From: Amoebidium appalachense
Lineage: Eukaryota > Ichthyosporea
Reading direction: 5' to 3'
DNA length: 64,000 bases
NCBI GenBank assembly: GCA_963693365.1
Contig: CAVNZM010000013.1
Location: forward strand, 6,634,001-6,698,000
Part shown: piece after piece, positions 59,784 to 64,000 of the stretch
How positions within the stretch are numbered: position 1 is the stretch's first letter
How the letters are laid out: each line of letters starts with the position of its first letter
Position numbers and translations under genes: made by a program
Notes under the pieces: generated by a model
The model's database searches: none
The model's input: the letters and a program-made list of their open reading frames with translations, nothing else
Told to the model about the DNA's origin: nothing

Positions 59784-60062
59784 ATGTACATGTTCGACAA
59801 CACGGTCACCACAGGCATTCTTTATGTGATATCTATATGCAGTGTCATTGCAAATATACACTGGTACAATTTAATGAAGTCCGAACCGAATGCTAAAGAG
59901 AAAGTGAACAAGATGTATCTGGTGTACGCCAGTGCTGCTATTGTTCTCACATGTTTATTGGTTACACCGTTGGTGTATGCAATCATATACTATTTCACTA
60001 AGAAGACGGGTGCTGCGGAGTACGACACCACTCTGAGACAAACAAGTCACCCGGACTTTTAA
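59784..60062 (+). CDS. Small membrane protein with two predicted helices, function unknown
   Basis: 92 residues from the first ATG in a frame that is open from 59742. Helix 1 is about residues 10-28 (TTGILYVISICSVIANI). A basic loop with KSEPNAKEKVNK follows. Helix 2 is about 46-68 (ASAAIVLTCLLVTPLVYAII). A polar C-terminus ends HPDF. Codon usage and amino-acid composition look genuine, and there is no low-complexity. I do not recognise the family. An upstream exon could exist, since no in-frame stop separates it from TTG at 59742. Downstream AATAAA signals fit a short 3'UTR made of the 74-base repeat. Confidence 0.6.
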   Translation: MYMFDNTVTTGILYVISICSVIANIHWYNLMKSEPNAKEKVNKMYLVYASAAIVLTCLLVTPLVYAIIYYFTKKTGAAEYDTTLRQTSHPDF

Positions 60063-60080
60063 TTCAATTAACACACCGCG

Positions 60081-60330
60081 CCAGCGCTGCATACAAAAAG
60101 TCGGAACCCAGCCAGCGCTACATACAAAAAGTGGAGTACACGACAATCACAGCACGAGCGCTGCATACAAAAAGTCGGAACCCAGCCAGCGCTACATACA
60201 AAAAGTGGAGTACACGACAATCACAGCACGAGCGCTGCATACAAAAAGTCGGAACCCAGCCAGCGCTACATACAAAAAGTGGAGTACACGACAATCACAC
60301 AGCACTAAGCGCTGCATACAAAAAGCAATA
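60081..60330 (+). repeat. 74-base minisatellite, about 3.3 copies, each made of two half-units
   Basis: Period 74 (starts near 60086, 60160, 60234, then a shortened copy near 60311). Each unit contains AGCGCTGCATACAAAAAGT and AGCGCTACATACAAAAAGT, with alternating linkers TCGGAACCCAGCC and GGAGTACACGACAATCACAG. It starts 20 bases after the preceding stop codon. Confidence 0.95.
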
Positions 60331-60370
60331 AACATGGTACTCCACACCACACCGGAGACACGAAAAATAA
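60324..60370 (+). terminator. Candidate poly(A) signals of the small membrane-protein gene
   Basis: AATAAA at about 60326-60331 and again at about 60366-60371, some 265-305 bases after the stop and just past the minisatellite. Confidence 0.45.
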
Positions 60371-60475
60371 ACACAACGGCAGCGCTGCACGGCCGTATAC
60401 AGTTACTTTGCATACCATTGGCCCGGGCTGGGGAGAGAGACGAGTAACACTGCTAGTGCATGCAGGGGATACAGA

Positions 60476-60581
60476 GCAGGAGAAGAGAAATGGTGCTAGC
60501 GCAAGTGGGTGGTGGTGGGACTCTTTGAGTGCGTGCATGCATGGGGATTGAAGGACTTAGCCATGCATGCATGAAGGGGGA

Positions 60582-60623
<42 letters not shown>

Positions 60624-61035
60624 GGCAAAGTGTGCATGTCCCGAATGTCTTTGTGTGTGCATGTGTGTGTGTGTGGGGTAGGGGGGGGGAGGCAAAGTGT
60701 GCATGTCCCGAATGTCTTTGTGTGTGCATGTGTGTGTGGGGTGGGGGGGGGACGTAGACGTGCATGCATGAATGGGGGGAGGGGGGGAGGGGGGGGGGGA
60801 GGAAGAGAGAAATAGTGCTAGTGCATGTGGGTGGTGGGGGTGTTCTTTTTGAGTGTGTGCATGCATGGGATTGAAGGACTTAGATGTGCATGCATGAATG
60901 GGGGGAGGGGGAGGGGGGAGGGGGAGGAAGAGAGAAATAGTGCTAGTGCATGTGGGTGGTGGGGGTGTTCTTTTTGAGTGTGTGCATGCATGGGATTGAA
61001 GGACTTAGACGTGCACGCATGAATGGGGGGGGGGG
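60476..61035 (+). repeat. Compound minisatellite with about 100-base and about 70-base units
   Basis: Three units containing GAGAAATAGTGCTAGTGCAT, GTGCATGCATGGGATTGAAG and GACTTAG start near 60485, 60806 and 60930. Two copies of GGCAAAGTGTGCATGTCCCG with AATGTCTTTGTGTGTGCATG lie between them (60623 and 60691). G runs separate the units. Confidence 0.9.
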
Positions 61036-61429
61036 TTGTTTGAGTGTGGGTTGAAACGTGTGTGCACAGGAGGGAGGGGAGGGAGTGTGTGTTTCACACA
61101 AAAGTGTATACAAGCATGTGGGGTAAGCACAGATTCAAATAACACTGGATTTCCTTTTATAAAATCAATCTCCAACTGGCTGTGAACTTCTTTTTAGAAA
61201 ATCAGTATCCAACTCATTGTAAAAAGAAACCCCAAAACTTCTACCTATACATTATACAGAAACCGTCAGATGCTCAATATCCAACGGATTGTAAAAAGAA
61301 AACCCAAAAACTTCTACCTATACATTATACACACACATGCCCAAGAAACTAAACCAATAGTCATATATTAACATATGGCAGGCAGCACCTGTTTGACTAT
61401 AATATAACAAAAATCGAACTTTGAAAACT
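61036..61429. other. Spacer, AT-rich, 3' side of the coiled-coil gene
   Basis: Contains a near-duplicate of about 65 bases: AATATCCAACGGATTGTAAA against AGTATCCAACTCATTGTAAA, each followed by AAAGAAA...CCCAAAA-CTTCTACCTATAC. No gene is seen. Confidence 0.5.
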
Positions 61430-62934
61430 CTAGTCTTCGTCCTTCTCGTCGTCACTATCAACGTGAATCGCTGCCGCCTGTGCATGCCTGGTCCGTGTGG
61501 TACTGCGGAGGGGCACCGATTTCTTGCTCACCGGTTTTTTCTTGCCCTTCCCTGCACGGTTGCTTTCTTTCCCCTTTTTCTCACGAACACTCTTCTCTCT
61601 GATTTCCTCATCGAAGACCATATCCAATCGATCATCGTACGAATCTCTCTCTTCTTCGTGCGGATCTTTCTCTTCTTCATGCGGATCTTTCTCTTCTTCC
61701 CGCAACCGTTTGGACGCACTCTCATCACTAACAGAATCCAACGCCCTCTTCGACCCCCCGAGCGTGGTGGATGGGACGTGAATGTCGGTTGTGAGGGACA
61801 TCAGGGAGAAGGCGGGGAAATAGTTGCTTGCGAAACGGCTATTGCCTATGGCATTGCCAGTGGGGGGGTGGAGGGCACTCTGAATAGGACGGGGGAGGGG
61901 GTGGGTGGAGGTGACGGACCGAAAACCACCTTGGGCTGCGCTGGCGGGCGGGGGGGGGCGGAGGACGGATTGGGCTGCGCTGGCGGGGGGGGGAGGGGCG
62001 GAGGACGGATTGGGCTGCGCTAGGGGGGGGAAGGAGAGGAGGGGCACATCGAATTCCGTGGAGCTAGCGGCAAGGTCGAGTGCATGGATGGGGGGCCCTT
62101 CCACACCCTGAAGCAGTTTTGTTGTGCTCTCTTGGACTGTTTTTCGATAGGCTTGCTGCATGCCTACCATCCGTGCCTCGATTTTTGCAGTTTTATCCCT
62201 CTGACGGTCCAAATCGGCTTGCAAGGACGCCTTTTCGGCCATCTCAAGAATGACCCGAGCTTCGAGTTCCTGAACCCTCTCATTCAACAGTTTGTGCCTT
62301 GCATCAGCCGTATATGAATCTTTGGCTGCTGTTGCTTTGACCTCTGTAATCGTGTCCCCCAAACGTTGGTTTTCCTCTGTTAAACGCTTGTTTTCATCTT
62401 TTACCAATCGCAACTCTTTCTCCGCCTTTTCGTATTTCTCTTGCACTTCGAGAATGTTGGTGGGTGTAGCAGGCACAGGGATCACAGCTGTAAGTGCGGC
62501 AATTCGTGCATCTATTACTGCGAGAATTCTGGAGTCGAGGGGAACCGAAACGTCCTCGTTGACCTCGGTGTGGTGGGGGGGGGGGATATGGGGGTGTCCT
62601 TGTCCTTGTTGGGGGGGTCGGCGCTGGGGTTGGCGGGGGTTGTGTGAGGGTCATTGTTGGGGGGGTTGGCGGGGGTTGTGTGAGGGTCATTGTTGGGGGG
62701 GTTGGCGGGGGTTGTGTGAGGGTCATTGTTGGGGGGGTTGGCGGGGGTTGTGTGAGGGTCATTGTTGGGGGGGTTGGCGGGGGTTGTGTGAGGGTCATTG
62801 TTGGGGGGGTTGGCGCTGGGGTCGGCGGGGGTCGTGTGGGGGTCATTGTTGGTGGGGTTGGCGCTGGGGTCGGCGGGGGTTGTGCTTGACCCGAGCAGGG
62901 TGCAGGATGTAGCGAGGTGGTCGGAAGGATCCAT
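61430..62934 (-). CDS. Coiled-coil protein with 12-residue N-terminal repeats, frame broken at a homopolymer
   Basis: Two overlapping frames read as one gene. From ATG 62934: MDPSDHLATSC, then about seven copies of a 12-residue PANPPNNDPHTT-type repeat, then DTPISPPP. There the frame enters a C11 run (complement of 62575-62585). The other frame is open from that point with sensible sequence (EVNEDVSVPLDSRILAVIDARIAAL would be continuous) and runs to TAG/TAA at 61430, including a long heptad coiled coil (VQEKYEKAEKELRLVKDENK), a Pro/Ala linker with a duplicated PPPPASAAQ, three DPHEEE(K/R)D repeats and a Lys-rich then acidic tail (DSDDEKDED). One extra C would join them into about 501 residues. 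Probably nuclear or structural; no family recognised. The shorter ORF from 62485 alone (351 residues) is the minimal call. Confidence 0.7.
62641..62880 (-). repeat. 36-base coding minisatellite
   Basis: Head-to-tail 36-base units at 62641, 62677, 62713, 62749 and 62785, nearly identical, with two diverged units beyond. On the minus strand they encode the 12-residue Pro/Asn/Thr repeat of the coiled-coil gene. The period is a multiple of three, as expected for a translated repeat. Confidence 0.95.
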
Positions 62935-63027
62935 GGTTCACAAATTCAAAAGGGGGAATGTGAAATAGAAAAGACTACCCTGAAAAACGTGAGGCCAGAG
63001 TCGGACGCTTTCAAAACAACTCCCCAA

Positions 63028-63136
63028 AAAATAGAGATACGAACAAAAAAAAGTCGTCACTGAATTAGAGATACGAACAAAAAAAAATCGTCACTGAATT
63101 AGAGATACGAACAAAAAAAAAGTCGTCACTGAATTA
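63028..63136 (+). repeat. 34-36-base tandem repeat x3
   Basis: Unit AGAGATACGAACAAAAAAAA plus GTCGTCACTGAATT, three copies differing mainly in A-run length. It lies 5' of the coiled-coil gene. Confidence 0.93.
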
Positions 63137-63400
63137 TTTACAAGAAGCAAAGCAAAGGAAAATTCTATCACGTGCAAACACACTGGCACTAAAAAAAACG
63201 TTCCTCTTACACAAAGCAAAATAAAGCAAAATTCATTCATGTGCAAACGCGGCTGTGAATTGATCAGAAAGGCCATCACCGATAATTTATACGAAGCAAA
63301 ATGTTCTTATAAGGGGATCCATTGAGGACTGAGGACCACGGACCAAGCTTTGCCAAGCCGTGTAGTGTATGAGATGTAAAATAGGCATAATCAAACTTAT

Positions 63401-63462
<62 letters not shown>

Positions 63463-64000
63463 TGTATCCAATAGCATCTCATTCGCGGATCTCTTTGTGC
63501 TCTGATTGGTGTATAACAGTTGGATCCACGTGAATAGGGCACTGGCACTCCAGGCACTTCAGATGCCGGATTCACAAAACGCTTTCTACACACAATTTTT
63601 GTATTAAAACGTGTATAAACAATTTATTTTGTGTTTTTGGTATTTATTGGTACATATTAGCGATATATATTGCTTCGGGGAAGGGTCCTGGGGGCATATT
63701 TTGGAAAATGCACGTGAATGATTCGGTTATTGGTGGATAGGGATTGGATAAAAAACTATCGGGCACTGGTACTACGGGCAAACGCGTGTTGGCCATGGCA
63801 CGATCCGATTAGCTAACTTGATACGATGAATCCTCAAGGCTTCTCAGAGACTGGTTTCAGAAAACGCTTTCCACACAAATTTTAAGCAAATGTTTGCATA
63901 AAAAATATAAATTAATCACGTCGGGGTATATTGTTGTTCATAAGGCATAACATTTAATTAGCCACAATTTCGCTTCGCAGAGGGGGAGGAGTTGGGAAAC
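63137..64000. other. Right-end non-coding sequence
   Basis: AAGCAAAATAAAGCAAAATTC-type direct repeats at 63145-63250. A diverged pair of about 110 bases, GGGCACTGGCACT...CAAAACGCTTTCTACACAC at 63537-63593 and GGGCACTGGTACT...GAAAACGCTTTCCACACAA at 63763-63880. No gene is seen. Confidence 0.5.
63401..63460 (+). repeat. (CA)30 microsatellite
   Basis: Pure CA dinucleotide run. Confidence 0.97.

Overview
This is nuclear DNA of a eukaryote with intron-rich genes. Every intron I could place is GT-AG. Four genes assemble with fully compatible exon phases into complete reading frames: an ankyrin protein (5 exons), LEO1 (20 exons), a class C GPCR (11 exons) and a glutaminase (5 exons). Introns and spacers are packed with (CA)n/(TG)n, (GA)n, long G or C homopolymers and minisatellites, so most apparent long ORFs are repeat translations. 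An Rh transporter, a chitin-binding secreted protein, a metazoan-like PAF-complex subunit and a GABA-B-like receptor together suggest a unicellular relative of animals (for example an ichthyosporean) or another protist. That placement is inference and I cannot name a species.

Layout. 1-2072 is the 3' half of an Rh-type ammonium transporter (+). 2634-3713 is a doubtful small membrane-protein gene (+). 4448-4936 is a secreted protein with two chitin-binding peritrophin-type domains (-), with TATA and CCAAT boxes. 5100-8000 is non-coding. 8006-13735 holds a LINE-type retrotransposon with ORF1 and an apparently intact endonuclease/reverse transcriptase ORF2, lying between two copies of a tRNA-like SINE sequence. 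16108-20570 is the ankyrin gene (-), divergent from LEO1 at 21417-37498 (+). 39224-49502 is a class C GPCR (-) with a PstS-like periplasmic-binding ectodomain, seven membrane helices and a coiled-coil tail. 52365-57716 is a serine-dependent glutaminase (-) with all catalytic residues. 59007-59491 is a small paired-zinc-motif gene (-) with a frame break, divergent from a small two-helix membrane protein at 59784-60062 (+). 61430-62934 is a coiled-coil protein (-) with a 12-residue repeat and a homopolymer frame break. The right end is non-coding.

There is no operon-like pathway. The genes are independent housekeeping or sensory genes, two pairs of which share divergent promoter regions. The most unusual content is (i) the phosphate-binding-protein/GPCR fusion, (ii) a dispersed repeat family that ends in a poly-C/poly-G tract instead of poly-A and has at least ten copies here, (iii) a LINE whose ORF1 runs into ORF2 through a +1 shift at a UGA, and (iv) splice sites embedded in CA/TG microsatellites or copied in tandem minisatellites.
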